Shown here one piece after another: positions 8,107 through 16,369 of a stretch of DNA of 41,369 nucleotides. The first letter of the stretch is position 1, and every line of letters starts with the position of its first letter. The stretch is from CAZDKK01 sp964506245 (GTDB lineage: Bacteria; Eisenbacteria; RBG-16-71-46; CAIMUX01; WJJG01), in the NCBI GenBank assembly GCA_964506245.1, contig CAZDKK010000043.1, positions 1 through 41,369 of the forward strand, in the 5' to 3' direction. A program made the position numbers and the translations under genes. The notes beneath the pieces are model-generated. The model was not told the origin of the DNA. It searched no databases and saw nothing but the letters and a program-made list of their open reading frames with translations.

Positions 8107-10416
8107 GTGGCCCAGACGCCCGCCGATGCCCTTCGCTCGACCGCCCCCGCTCATCAGCCGTACATCGCCGCCGGGACCGTGATGCGCGAGTTCACCCTGC
8201 GCGCGGTCCTGATGGGCACGGTCCTGGGGATGATCTTCGGGGCCTCCTCGCTCTACCTGGTCCTCAAGGTGGGGCTGACGGTGAGCGCCTCGATCCCCGT
8301 GGCGGTGATCGCGATCACGCTCTTCCGCCTGGCGTCGAAGTTCGGGGTGCGCGACGCCACGATCCTCGAGAACAACATCGTCCAGACGGCCGGCTCCGCG
8401 GGTGAGTCGATCGCCTTCGGCATCGGCGTCACCATGCCCGCGATCATGATCCTCGGCTTCGACCTCGCGATCACGCGGGTGATGCTGGTCGCCGTACTGG
8501 GCGCGCTCCTGGGGATCCTGATGATGATCCCGCTCCGGCGGGCGCTGATCGTGCAGCAGCACGGGGTGTTGAAGTATCCCGAGGGCACCGCCTGCGCCGA
8601 GGTGCTCAAGGCCGGGGCCTCGGAGGAGTCGCGCGCCATGGCTTCCGCCGCCGCGCAAGAGGAGGCGCGCGCGGCCGAGGCGGCGGGCCTGAAATCGGGC
8701 ACCAGCGGACGGACGATCTTCACCGGCTTCGGGATCGGCCTGCTGTACAAGACCCTGATGGTCGCGCTCAAGGGGTGGAAGGACGTCCCGGAGAAGATCT
8801 TCGGCGCACCGTTCAAGGCCGGGTCGATCGCGGCCGAGATCTCGCCGGAGCTCCTGGGCGTGGGCTACATCATCGGGCCCAGGATCGCCTCGGTCATGTG
8901 CGGCGGCGGCGTGATGGCCTACCTGCTCCTGATCCCGCTGATCAAGTTCTTCGGCAATGCGATCCCCGGGCCGCTCGCGCCGGGCACGATCCCGATCAGC
9001 GAGATGACCCCCAGCCAGATCCGCGGCGCCTACATCCTCTACATCGGCGCGGGGGCGGTCGCGGCCGGCGGCATCATCAGCCTGGGCCGCTCGCTGCCGA
9101 TCATCTGGAGCGGGGTGCGCGAGGGGCTGCGCGACGTGGGCGTGGGCTCGAAGAGCGCCGGCGACATCCACCGCACCGAGCACGACCTGCCGATGAAGCT
9201 CGTCTTCGCCGGGATCCTGGCGATCATCGTCGCGATCGTGCTGGCTCGGCCGCTCCACATGAACTTGCTGGGAGCCATCCTGATCGTCCTGTTCGGGTTC
9301 CTCTTCGTGACGGTTTCCTCGCGACTGACCGGCGAGATCGGTTCCTCTTCGAACCCGATCTCCGGGATGACCGTGGCGACGCTGCTGCTGACCTGCATGA
9401 TCTTCCTGCTCGTCGGCTGGACGGGCGGCAACCACTACGTGACGGCGCTCTCGGTGGGCGCCATCGTCTGCATCGCCGCCTCGAACGCGGGCGCGACCTC
9501 GCAGGACCTGAAGACCGGGTACCTCGTGGGCGCGACGCCCCGCCTGCAGCAGACCTCGATCCTGATCGGCGCGCTGGTCTCAGCCCTGGTCCTGGGACCG
9601 ATCCTGCTCAAGCTGAACGACACGGCCACGGTCTACGTGCCGATCGACCAGGTGGCGCCCGGGCTGCGCACCAACCCCGCGCCACTGGCGGCGCGGGCGC
9701 GGCTGGAGGGGCCGCAGGCGCGCAGCGACGCGCGTGAATACCGCGTCTGGCAGAAGCGGGACACGCAGGGCGGTCCCGAGGGCAAGTACCTGGTCGACGA
9801 CTCGGGCGCGGCGGTGTACCTCGTCGATCCCGGCATCAACGGCACCTACCAGCAGCGCCCCGACGGCACGACGGTGCGCAAGTTCGACGCGCCCAAGGCC
9901 ACGCTGATGAGCTACATCATCCGCGGCATCCTCGACCGGCAGCTCCCGTGGGGCCTCGTGCTCTTCGGCGTGATGATCGCCATCATCCTGGAGATGGCGG
10001 GGATCCCCTCGCTCGCCTTCGCGGTGGGGGTCTACCTGCCGCTCTCCTCCTCGAGCCCTATCTTCGTCGGCGGGATGATCCGCTGGATCGTCGATCGCCG
10101 GCGGCGGCGGGACCTGAAGGGTGCGATGGTGACCGCGGAGCAGCTCGCGGCCGAGAGCGACAAGAGCCCGGGCGTGCTGATGGCCTCGGGCTACATCGCC
10201 GGCGGGGCGATCGCGGGGATCATCATCGCCTTCATGGCCGGCGTGCTGATGCACCTCGACGACACGCTGACGCGCTGGTCGGGGGCGCACAACCCGTTCT
10301 ACGGGGGGGCGGCGGCGAACCTGCTCGCGCTGATTCCGTTCGCGGTGCTGTGCGCGGTGCTGTATCTGGTCGCGCGGGAGAAGATGCTGGGCGGGAAGAG
10401 GACTCAGAGGTGCTAG
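8107..10416 (+). CDS. OPT-family oligopeptide/metal-chelate transporter
   Basis: This 769-residue membrane protein has about 15 hydrophobic segments. It begins VMREFTLRAVLMGTVLGMIF and continues LYLVLKVGLTVSASIPVAVI, the conserved start of prokaryotic OPT proteins. OPT carriers use the proton gradient to import oligopeptides or metal-peptide complexes. Substrate cannot be read from the sequence. A hydrophilic block of about 95 residues (roughly 515-605, including YLVDPGINGTYQQRPDG) interrupts the membrane segments; such an extracytoplasmic insert is known in bacterial members. The start is GTG at 8107 with a perfect AGGAGGA 6 bases upstream. The frame extends farther 5' without an RBS. The gene stands alone on the plus strand, 205 bases after the HD-GYP gene. 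Confidence 0.9.
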   Translation: MAQTPADALRSTAPAHQPYIAAGTVMREFTLRAVLMGTVLGMIFGASSLYLVLKVGLTVSASIPVAVIAITLFRLASKFGVRDATILENNIVQTAGSAGESIAFGIGVTMPAIMILGFDLAITRVMLVAVLGALLGILMMIPLRRALIVQQHGVLKYPEGTACAEVLKAGASEESRAMASAAAQEEARAAEAAGLKSGTSGRTIFTGFGIGLLYKTLMVALKGWKDVPEKIFGAPFKAGSIAAEISPELLGVGYIIGPRIASVMCGGGVMAYLLLIPLIKFFGNAIPGPLAPGTIPISEMTPSQIRGAYILYIGAGAVAAGGIISLGRSLPIIWSGVREGLRDVGVGSKSAGDIHRTEHDLPMKLVFAGILAIIVAIVLARPLHMNLLGAILIVLFGFLFVTVSSRLTGEIGSSSNPISGMTVATLLLTCMIFLLVGWTGGNHYVTALSVGAIVCIAASNAGATSQDLKTGYLVGATPRLQQTSILIGALVSALVLGPILLKLNDTATVYVPIDQVAPGLRTNPAPLAARARLEGPQARSDAREYRVWQKRDTQGGPEGKYLVDDSGAAVYLVDPGINGTYQQRPDGTTVRKFDAPKATLMSYIIRGILDRQLPWGLVLFGVMIAIILEMAGIPSLAFAVGVYLPLSSSSPIFVGGMIRWIVDRRRRRDLKGAMVTAEQLAAESDKSPGVLMASGYIAGGAIAGIIIAFMAGVLMHLDDTLTRWSGAHNPFYGGAAANLLALIPFAVLCAVLYLVAREKMLGGKRTQRC

Positions 10417-10461
10417 CACACATAGGCGCGTCGCCTTCGCCGGTGGCGGTCCCCGCGGTTC

Positions 10462-11079
10462 CTAGGAGCTGAGAGGCGTCATCTCCAGCTGCACCTTCAC
10501 CCCCACCAGGTCCCGCGCGTCCACGCCCGTCAGCTCCGCCGTCCCCTGCGGCCCGACCGGGAACGACAGCCCGCGCTCGGGAAGCACGAGCTGCGTCCCA
10601 CCGGTCCCTGACTCGCCCTGGCGGATCACATAGGCCACGATCGGCCCGCCGGGCTCGACCCGCCGGAAGTGGACCAGCACCTGCCGATCGGCACTCGCGA
10701 GCGTCGGCAGCCCCGCGACCTGGTCGATCTGCGGCGCGGCGGCCAGGACCACGCCCTCGGCAGGCCAGTCCGCAGCGAGCCACTCGAGGGGGACGATTTG
10801 GCGGATTGTGCCGGATGAGACGGTAGGGCGCTGTGCACCCGCCGCGATCTCCACAACCCTGCGGATCCACGGCGGGGCGTTGCCAACGGTGATGGGTCCG
10901 GCGTCCGCCTCCTCTGCCCCAACGAGAGGATCGAGTCGCTCGGCCTTGACGCAGGCGGCCACCAGACGCCGGCACTCTTCGCAAGCCAACAGGTGCTCAC
11001 CCAGCACTCGGCACAGCGCCGGGCTGGCTTTCCCGGCGACGAGAAGGGTGATCTGCATGTCCGTCAGGCACCCTGACAT
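10462..11079 (-). CDS. soluble zinc-finger (HC2-type) putative anti-sigma factor
   Basis: This protein of about 205 residues has an N-terminal zinc-finger anti-sigma-like motif. An early Cys (MSGC) is followed by HLLACEECRRLV, giving the H-x3-C-x2-C signature of zf-HC2/ZAS anti-sigma proteins. Unlike classical members it has no membrane helix. The rest (about 65-205) is a predicted beta-rich domain with no recognised family (for example VLVHFRRVEPGGPIVAYVIR). It is the last gene of a minus-strand cassette, 127 bases after an ECF sigma factor, so it probably binds that sigma factor. This is inference from motif and position. The frame starts at GTG 11091, but ATG 11079 (MSGC) is preferred. The C-terminal domain could be a sensor or a protease-recognition module. 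It converges on the OPT gene with 45 bases between. Confidence 0.7.
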   Translation of the reverse strand: MSGCLTDMQITLLVAGKASPALCRVLGEHLLACEECRRLVAACVKAERLDPLVGAEEADAGPITVGNAPPWIRRVVEIAAGAQRPTVSSGTIRQIVPLEWLAADWPAEGVVLAAAPQIDQVAGLPTLASADRQVLVHFRRVEPGGPIVAYVIRQGESGTGGTQLVLPERGLSFPVGPQGTAELTGVDARDLVGVKVQLEMTPLSS

Positions 11080-11206
11080 GGTGCACCCCACGAATCCGCC
11101 CGCGACTCGATCCCTCTATGGAAGGGATACGCAACCCGGGCCTCATTCCTTTCTCTCAATCTCCTGCCGTCCCCAGGCCACCCGTGCGGCCCTGCCCCCG
11201 GACCCG

Positions 11207-11764
11207 CTACGTGCCGCCCAGCCGCTCCCTCAGGTGATCCCTCGCGCGCGACAGGAGCGCGGCCACTCCGCCCGCACTGATCGCCATCAACCGCGCGATC
11301 TCTTCGTCCCGCAGCCCCTCGAGTCGCCAGAGCGTGGCCTCGCGTTCGCGCGCGGGCAGCCGGTCCACGGCCTCGCGCACCTCCCGGCCCACCAGCAGGC
11401 GCTCGGCCTCCGGGGGCGCGGTCAGGGTGTCGAGGACCCGCTCGAGGGTCGTCTCACGGCCCTGGTCCTTCTCGGCGCGGCTGCGTCCCCGGGATATGTG
11501 AAAGCGCCAGGCGAGCACGTGCAGGTAGGCCGGGAGGGGAGCTCCCAGTTCGGGGCGGAACGACTGCAGGCGATGCTTCTCCTGTTCGAACAGCCAGAGG
11601 AAGAACTCCTGGGCCCGATCGGCGGCCTTCTCGGGGTCCGAAATCCACTTGCGGCAGTGGCCCCGAATCAGCACGTCGACCCGCAGGCAGAAGGCCTCGG
11701 CCAGGACCGGGTCCCCGGCGAGATAGCCTCGCCACAGCCGGACCCATTCTTCATCCGAGGTCAT
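11207..11764 (-). CDS. ECF-type RNA polymerase sigma factor
   Basis: This 185-residue protein contains only sigma regions 2 and 4, the ECF layout. Region 2 covers about residues 22-85 (LIRGHCRKWISDPEKAADRA then FFLWLFEQ). Region 4 covers about 125-182, with LPAREREATLWRLEGLRDEEIARLMAI as an HTH core (quoted in parts: LPAREREA, LEGLRDEEIARLM, SAGGVAALLSRARDHLRERL). It directs core polymerase to its own promoters. The ATG at 11764 has AAGGGG 6 bases upstream. It starts 27 bases after the Lon-like membrane protein gene and precedes a zinc-finger gene, so all three are probably co-transcribed. No obvious autoregulated promoter repeat was found upstream of the cassette. Region 2 is divergent, which makes a subgroup assignment impossible by eye. 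Confidence 0.88.
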   Translation of the reverse strand: MTSDEEWVRLWRGYLAGDPVLAEAFCLRVDVLIRGHCRKWISDPEKAADRAQEFFLWLFEQEKHRLQSFRPELGAPLPAYLHVLAWRFHISRGRSRAEKDQGRETTLERVLDTLTAPPEAERLLVGREVREAVDRLPAREREATLWRLEGLRDEEIARLMAISAGGVAALLSRARDHLRERLGGT

Positions 11765-11791
11765 GATCGCCCCTTGGTGCTGCGCTCGAGC

Positions 11792-14071
11792 TCAAGGTCT
11801 CGCCGCTGCGGCCAGGCCACCGTCGCCGGGGTCCCACCCCATCTGGATCGTCCGTGTCCGGCGGAAGAGCCTCCTCCAGCGCTCCAGAAACTGCTCGGAC
11901 GAGAAGTCCGTCTTCGCGCCGGCGCTGACCCAGCGCTGGCACTGGTCCGCGAACGTCTGATTCACGATGATGCCGACCCCTTCTACGTCGAGATCGGACG
12001 GGACGTTCAGCAGGTAGTCGCCGGCCTGACTGACACCGGCCCCGATCTCGACCCGGATGAGCTTCCCGGAACTCGCTCCCTCCCGCTGCCCCAGTTGGAA
12101 CCCACCTAGGTGCGTGATCCCACTCACCTCGAAGTAGCCGGGCAGCATCGGGGCGACGAGATGGGCGATACAAGGCTGCGCGTCCAAGGTCCAGCGGTCG
12201 CGGGCGGCAACAGCCTCAGCGCTGTCCTCTGGCGGGGAATAGAAATCGTCGCCCCGCAGCACCAGCAGGCTCATCCCACCACTGGGGCCGTGGTACCCCG
12301 CGGCGACGACCTCCACCCGGCCATCCTGGTCGAGGTCGAGAGTCAGCAGGTGTTCCAGGTGACCCTGATGCAGGACGCTGCCGGTCCGGACGAGCTGACG
12401 ATGCCCATCATCATCGAGGATCGAGAGCCCCGTGATCGCGTACGGATTCGCGGAGGCGGAGATGACGATCTCGTCACGCCCATCCTGGTCCAGATCGGCG
12501 AGCACGCCCGCCTTGACGTCGTAATGCGCCCCTGGATAGTGGTGCCGCGGTTCGTACGGCACTCCCATCCCCTCGATCCCCCTCGAGCGGACGATGCGGT
12601 CGGTGCGCAGGTCGCGGACCTCCACATACCCTTGGTGACCGCCCTTGAATTCCTGGCTGTACCCGCACACCAGGCAAGGCCGTCTGTACAGGTCTCCATC
12701 GAGATTGTCCGAGATCTGCGCAAATCCGATGCCCCGTCCCTCCGGAGGCATCACCTCGATGTCCCGGATGCCGGGCAGGGCCAGGGCGAATCCGGGCCGG
12801 GTCACCGCGGGCAGGCGCAGCGAGCTGACCGGCGGAAAGGGGCGCCAGAGCGGGTACCAGTGGACCGAGACCTCGTCCAGAATGCGCGGCAGGAACCCCA
12901 CCAGCGCGATGGCTCCAAGGATGCTCGCAGTGGTGAGGAGGGCCTTCCCGAGCACTGGGCGCTGCAGGTCGCGCGCCAACGCTCCGGGTAGCTGCCACGG
13001 GCGTACCAGGTTCCTGTTGCCCAGCGCTTCCAGCAGGTCGCTGACCTCGATGACCTCGCCGCCCCAATCGAGGTGCCGCATGATCTGCCGGGCCAGCGTC
13101 CCCATGCCGTGCGGCACGACGATGCCCGCCGCCCCCGCCGCGCGCGCGACGCGGATCTTCGCCGCCAGGGAGGCGCGGTCGACCTGCAGCACCTCGCCCG
13201 AGGGCAGCACAGTCCCGGTCCACGCCAGATCGTCGCGCGGGCGCAGCCCATGGCCGCCCTTCAGGCCGCCTGTCATCGCGCCCGCCATCGCGACGGCCAG
13301 GGCCAGGCCGATCGAGTCACCGGCGAGCGGCATCTGCTTCTCGGGAATCGAGAGATCGAACCCGAGGCGCTCGAGGTCGATGCGGCGCAGGGCGCCGGAG
13401 TGCACCCCCAGGCTCCCACCCGATCCGCCGCCCGCCCCCGCCAGACGGTGCATCGCCCCACGCGCCGCTACGCGCAGATCGGCCGCGACGTCGTGGAAGG
13501 CGCGCAGCCCTGCCGTGGCCTTGAGCGCATTGCCGTTGTTCCAGGTGATCGGGTCATCCTTGGGGTGCTTCGCCCGCAGCGCCGTCGTCAGGATGGCTGG
13601 CATGCCGACGTACTCGTCGGCGCCCTCCTGGCCGGGTACCGGGGGAAGCTTGCAGACGAGGGGCACGAACACCGAGACCTGGGCCGCCGGCGCCGGCCTC
13701 GACCCGTCGGGCCCGGTGTCACGCTCCCGCTGGCGGGGCACGCCCCGAGCGTCGCGCGACGGCTCCTGCACGGCCAGCCGCCTGAGCTCACCTGCCTCAC
13801 CGGCGGAAAAGACCCCAGCCCGCTCTAGCTCGGTCACGACCGCGCCGATCAGGCGCGCCTGCTCGGTGTCCCAGCAGGTGTACGCATCGTCCCGCAGGGC
13901 TTCGCTGAGCCAGGGGCCGATCTCGTCCAGGTAGTACGCACGACCCTGCACGTCGCTTGGCACCGCCCGAATGAACCGGGCGACGGCCGCCGCCCGGGCG
14001 CAGGGCATCACGCTCTGCTGGAGGAAGGCGCGCAGAGACTCGCAGGCATGCTCGAGGTCCAGGATGTCCAC
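11792..14071 (-). CDS. membrane-anchored Lon-type protease domain fused to an FG-GAP-like sensor domain
   Basis: This protein of about 759 residues has an uncommon architecture (numbering from an alternative GTG at 14089). Residues 1-130 are helical and unassigned. Residues 195-357 match the Lon (S16) proteolytic fold: AGDSIGLALAVAMAGAMTG aligns with the catalytic-Ser region DGPSAG (S259), AWTGTVLPSGEVLQVDRASL with AMTGEITLRGxVLPIGGL, and AAKIRVARAAGAAGIVVPHG supplies the dyad lysine K311. There is no AAA+ ATPase domain. One strong membrane helix (about 380-401) follows. The C-terminal half has beta-propeller/FG-GAP traits, with Asp-rich calcium-type loops DLDQDGRDE (about 532-540) and DLDQDGRVE (about 585-593). 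I infer cytoplasmic protease, membrane anchor and outside sensor. GTG at 14071 has AAGAGG 7 bases upstream; GTG at 14089 lacks an RBS. An ECF sigma gene follows after 27 bases. Confidence 0.8.
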   Translation of the reverse strand: MDILDLEHACESLRAFLQQSVMPCARAAAVARFIRAVPSDVQGRAYYLDEIGPWLSEALRDDAYTCWDTEQARLIGAVVTELERAGVFSAGEAGELRRLAVQEPSRDARGVPRQRERDTGPDGSRPAPAAQVSVFVPLVCKLPPVPGQEGADEYVGMPAILTTALRAKHPKDDPITWNNGNALKATAGLRAFHDVAADLRVAARGAMHRLAGAGGGSGGSLGVHSGALRRIDLERLGFDLSIPEKQMPLAGDSIGLALAVAMAGAMTGGLKGGHGLRPRDDLAWTGTVLPSGEVLQVDRASLAAKIRVARAAGAAGIVVPHGMGTLARQIMRHLDWGGEVIEVSDLLEALGNRNLVRPWQLPGALARDLQRPVLGKALLTTASILGAIALVGFLPRILDEVSVHWYPLWRPFPPVSSLRLPAVTRPGFALALPGIRDIEVMPPEGRGIGFAQISDNLDGDLYRRPCLVCGYSQEFKGGHQGYVEVRDLRTDRIVRSRGIEGMGVPYEPRHHYPGAHYDVKAGVLADLDQDGRDEIVISASANPYAITGLSILDDDGHRQLVRTGSVLHQGHLEHLLTLDLDQDGRVEVVAAGYHGPSGGMSLLVLRGDDFYSPPEDSAEAVAARDRWTLDAQPCIAHLVAPMLPGYFEVSGITHLGGFQLGQREGASSGKLIRVEIGAGVSQAGDYLLNVPSDLDVEGVGIIVNQTFADQCQRWVSAGAKTDFSSEQFLERWRRLFRRTRTIQMGWDPGDGGLAAAARP

Positions 14072-14299
14072 GCGTGGGCCTCTTCTCACTCCACGGCGAT
14101 GTCATCGACCCGGGCGGGCACTCGTCAGGGGTACCCCCGCCGGAATCGCTGTGTCTCCCCGAGCCGCCGGGGCGCCACGCGGCAACAGGAAACAACGGCA
14201 ATCCAATACAACCGTGCGTCTTGCGCACACCCATGAGGCTAGCCCGAGACCTCGGGATGGATCAAGCCCGGAGTCGACCTGGGCCCACGCTCGAGGCGA

Positions 14300-15991
14300 T
14301 CAAGAGAAGGACGGGCGAGGCGAGTCGCACGCTTCGATACCCACAACGGCCGCTGTCAAGGGCTCCGCGGCCCCGCGCGCACACAGCCGCAGCTCGCCCG
14401 CCCCGCAGGCCTCGATCTGCCCCGCGAGCCGCTCGTCCAGGTACTGGGCGAAGGGCCGGACGTGCAGGTAGAGGGCGGCGAACGAGACGACCAGCCGCAC
14501 GGCGCGCGGATTGCGGATCAGGCATTCGAGGACAGCCCGCCAGTAGTGCACGCGCACCGAGCGCTCGCGCAGGCCCATCTGCCGGCTGATGCGCACGAAG
14601 GAACGCAGATCGCGCAGAGCATACCGCGGCGGGCGGCGCAGCTTGTGCCCGGAGAGATTGAGCGCGCGCGCCGCGCGTCCCACGCGGCCGAAGAAGGCGC
14701 GCGGGTCGTAGATCCGCCGAAGGACCTCGCGGTAATCGCCGAGAATCTCCCGCCGCGGGCGCAGCGTCACGTAGTTCAGCCCGGTGGTGCACTGGTCCGT
14801 GTCGCCGTCAGACGCCACGCGATCGGAGTCCGCATAGAGCCGCCCCTCGGCGAGCAGCCGCCGGAAGAGCTGCGTGCCGGGCAGCGCATAGAGCAGCCCC
14901 ACCATGCAGACGGGGATGGCCGCCTGCTCGATGCAGTCGATCATCCCGGAGGCAACCGACCCGACCTCGGCGTCGAAACCGATGATGAAGCCGGCGTTCA
15001 CGAAGATCCCGGCACGGTTGATCTTGCGGATGCCGGCGGTGATGTCGCGCCGGGCGTTCTGCAGCTTCTGGGTGCTGAGCAGCGTCGCCGTGTCAGAGCT
15101 TTCGATGCCCACGAAGATGGCGAAGAATCCGGCGCGCCGCATGGCCTCCAGTAGCTCGTCGTCCTCGGCCAGATTGAGGCTCGCCTCGCTGGTGAACTCG
15201 AAGGGATGGCCCCGCCGCTCCAGCCACTGGCCGAGCTCGGCCAGGAAGGGCTTGAGCGTCTTGCGGTTCCCGATGAGGTTGTCGTCGACGAAGTCGACGT
15301 GGCCCCGGTAGCCGAGCCCATGGAGGGCATCCAGCTCGCGCAGCATCTGGGCGGGGGTCTTGGAGCGGGGGACGCGTCCGTTCAGTTCGATCACGTTGCA
15401 GAATTCGCAATTGAACGGGCAACCCCGGGAGAATTGCACGCCGACGTGCATGTAGTGCTCGAGCTCGAGCAGGTCGAAACGGGGCACCGGCGAGGCCTTG
15501 ATGTCGGGAAACGCCTGGGCGGTGAAGAGACCGCGCACCGCTCCCGCGCGCCAGGCCTCGATGAACTCACCCATGATCTGCTCGGCCTCGCCGATGACCC
15601 GAAAGTCAGCTTCATCATAGACGGCCGGGCTCGCGGTCACGTCGGGCCCGCCCATCACGACCGGTTTCCCGCACGCGTGGGCCATGGCGATGACCCGTTT
15701 GGCGTCGCGCTGCTGCGGGAGCATGCCGCCGACCATCACGAGGTCGGCCCAGCGCAGGTCCTCCTCTGCCAGCTCCGCGGTGTTGCGATCGACCAAGCGA
15801 ACGGTCCAGTCCTCGGGCAGGAGCGCGGCAACCGTGATGAGCCCGAGCGGCGCGGCCACGTGGCGGGCGCCTACGACCGCGCATGTCTCGCGGTAGTTCC
15901 AGAACGAATGGATGCTGAAACGGGGGTTGACCAGCAGAACGTTGGGATTCTGTGAGCGCTCCAGAATAGGCACCTCCAGGCAACAGGACAC
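14300..15991 (-). CDS. B12-binding-domain radical SAM protein (DUF4070-type)
   Basis: This 563-residue protein has an N-terminal cobalamin-binding-like Rossmann domain (about residues 15-150, with VVMGGPDVTASP). A radical SAM core follows with the iron-sulfur motif RGCPFNCEFCNV (C191, C195, C198). It continues FVDDNLIGNRKTLKPFLAEL, SEASLNLAEDDELLEAMRRA and FVGIESSD, the pattern of the DUF4070 group. That group includes hopanoid C-2 methylase HpnP and many uncharacterised methylases. The C-terminal part (about 420-540) is the helical extension of the group. It probably transfers methyl or another radical-mediated group to a lipid or specialised metabolite; the substrate is unknown. GTG 15991 is used as start, but it lacks a clear RBS and the true start could lie a few codons downstream. 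No hopanoid genes are nearby. Confidence 0.82.
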   Translation of the reverse strand: MSCCLEVPILERSQNPNVLLVNPRFSIHSFWNYRETCAVVGARHVAAPLGLITVAALLPEDWTVRLVDRNTAELAEEDLRWADLVMVGGMLPQQRDAKRVIAMAHACGKPVVMGGPDVTASPAVYDEADFRVIGEAEQIMGEFIEAWRAGAVRGLFTAQAFPDIKASPVPRFDLLELEHYMHVGVQFSRGCPFNCEFCNVIELNGRVPRSKTPAQMLRELDALHGLGYRGHVDFVDDNLIGNRKTLKPFLAELGQWLERRGHPFEFTSEASLNLAEDDELLEAMRRAGFFAIFVGIESSDTATLLSTQKLQNARRDITAGIRKINRAGIFVNAGFIIGFDAEVGSVASGMIDCIEQAAIPVCMVGLLYALPGTQLFRRLLAEGRLYADSDRVASDGDTDQCTTGLNYVTLRPRREILGDYREVLRRIYDPRAFFGRVGRAARALNLSGHKLRRPPRYALRDLRSFVRISRQMGLRERSVRVHYWRAVLECLIRNPRAVRLVVSFAALYLHVRPFAQYLDERLAGQIEACGAGELRLCARGAAEPLTAAVVGIEACDSPRPSFS

Positions 15992-16215
15992 ATCACTCGC
16001 GGCTGCGATAGCCGTCTCATTCGTGGTCGTGGCAACCTTCCTTATCTGTGACCGCCAGCGGGATCCGTTCGGGGGCTGCGCCGGACTGCCATGCTACCGC
16101 AGCGGTTCGAGGCGGAATCCTCCACAGATCGAGCAGCGGCAGTATGGGGCTTGCACGCTTCCAGCGCCACCGGGAAATCGTTGCCCTGGACCCCCGGCGT
16201 GACCAGGGGCATGGG

Positions 16216-16233
16216 CGGGCATTGACATGCCCG
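16216..16233. promoter_or_regulatory. palindrome overlapping the -35 box (possible operator)
   Basis: CGGGCAT, spacer TGAC, ATGCCCG is a perfect 7-bp inverted repeat whose centre lies on the -35 element of the promoter at 16222-16251. A repressor bound there would block polymerase. No candidate regulator can be named. Confidence 0.3.
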
Positions 16234-16251
16234 GATCAGCGCCTGTACACT
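16222..16251 (+). promoter_or_regulatory. sigma-70-type promoter of the secreted C39-like protease gene
   Basis: TTGACA (16222-16227), an 18-base spacer and TACACT (16246-16251) form the best sigma-70 match seen in the window. Start of transcription is expected near 16258, leaving a leader of about 110 bases before the ATG at 16370. Confidence 0.5.
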
Positions 16252-16369
16252 TATGTTGTCGATGTTGATGCGGATCGTGACCGTCGACGCGCGCACCCCG
16301 CGTCCCTGGAGCTGTGCGCGCGACAGCTTCTCGCTCGTTCGCCATCCAACTCGCGGGAGGGACCGAGCC

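Larger units (their letters stand above)
15992..16369. other. intergenic region between divergent radical SAM and secreted protease genes
   Basis: This divergent spacer of 378 bases carries a near-consensus sigma-70 promoter and an overlapping palindrome for the plus-strand gene (listed separately). Nothing resembling a tRNA or known riboswitch is seen. Its first 200 bases show no distinct structure. Confidence 0.6.

Noticed and set aside
6946..9435. Long minus-strand open frame opposite the HD-GYP and OPT genes
   Set aside because: It is a compositional shadow; both plus-strand genes carry conserved motifs and good starts.
11792..14089. Calling this gene Lon protease
   Set aside because: The AAA+ module and Lon N-domain are absent. 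Only the proteolytic fold is similar, so the name lon would mislead.
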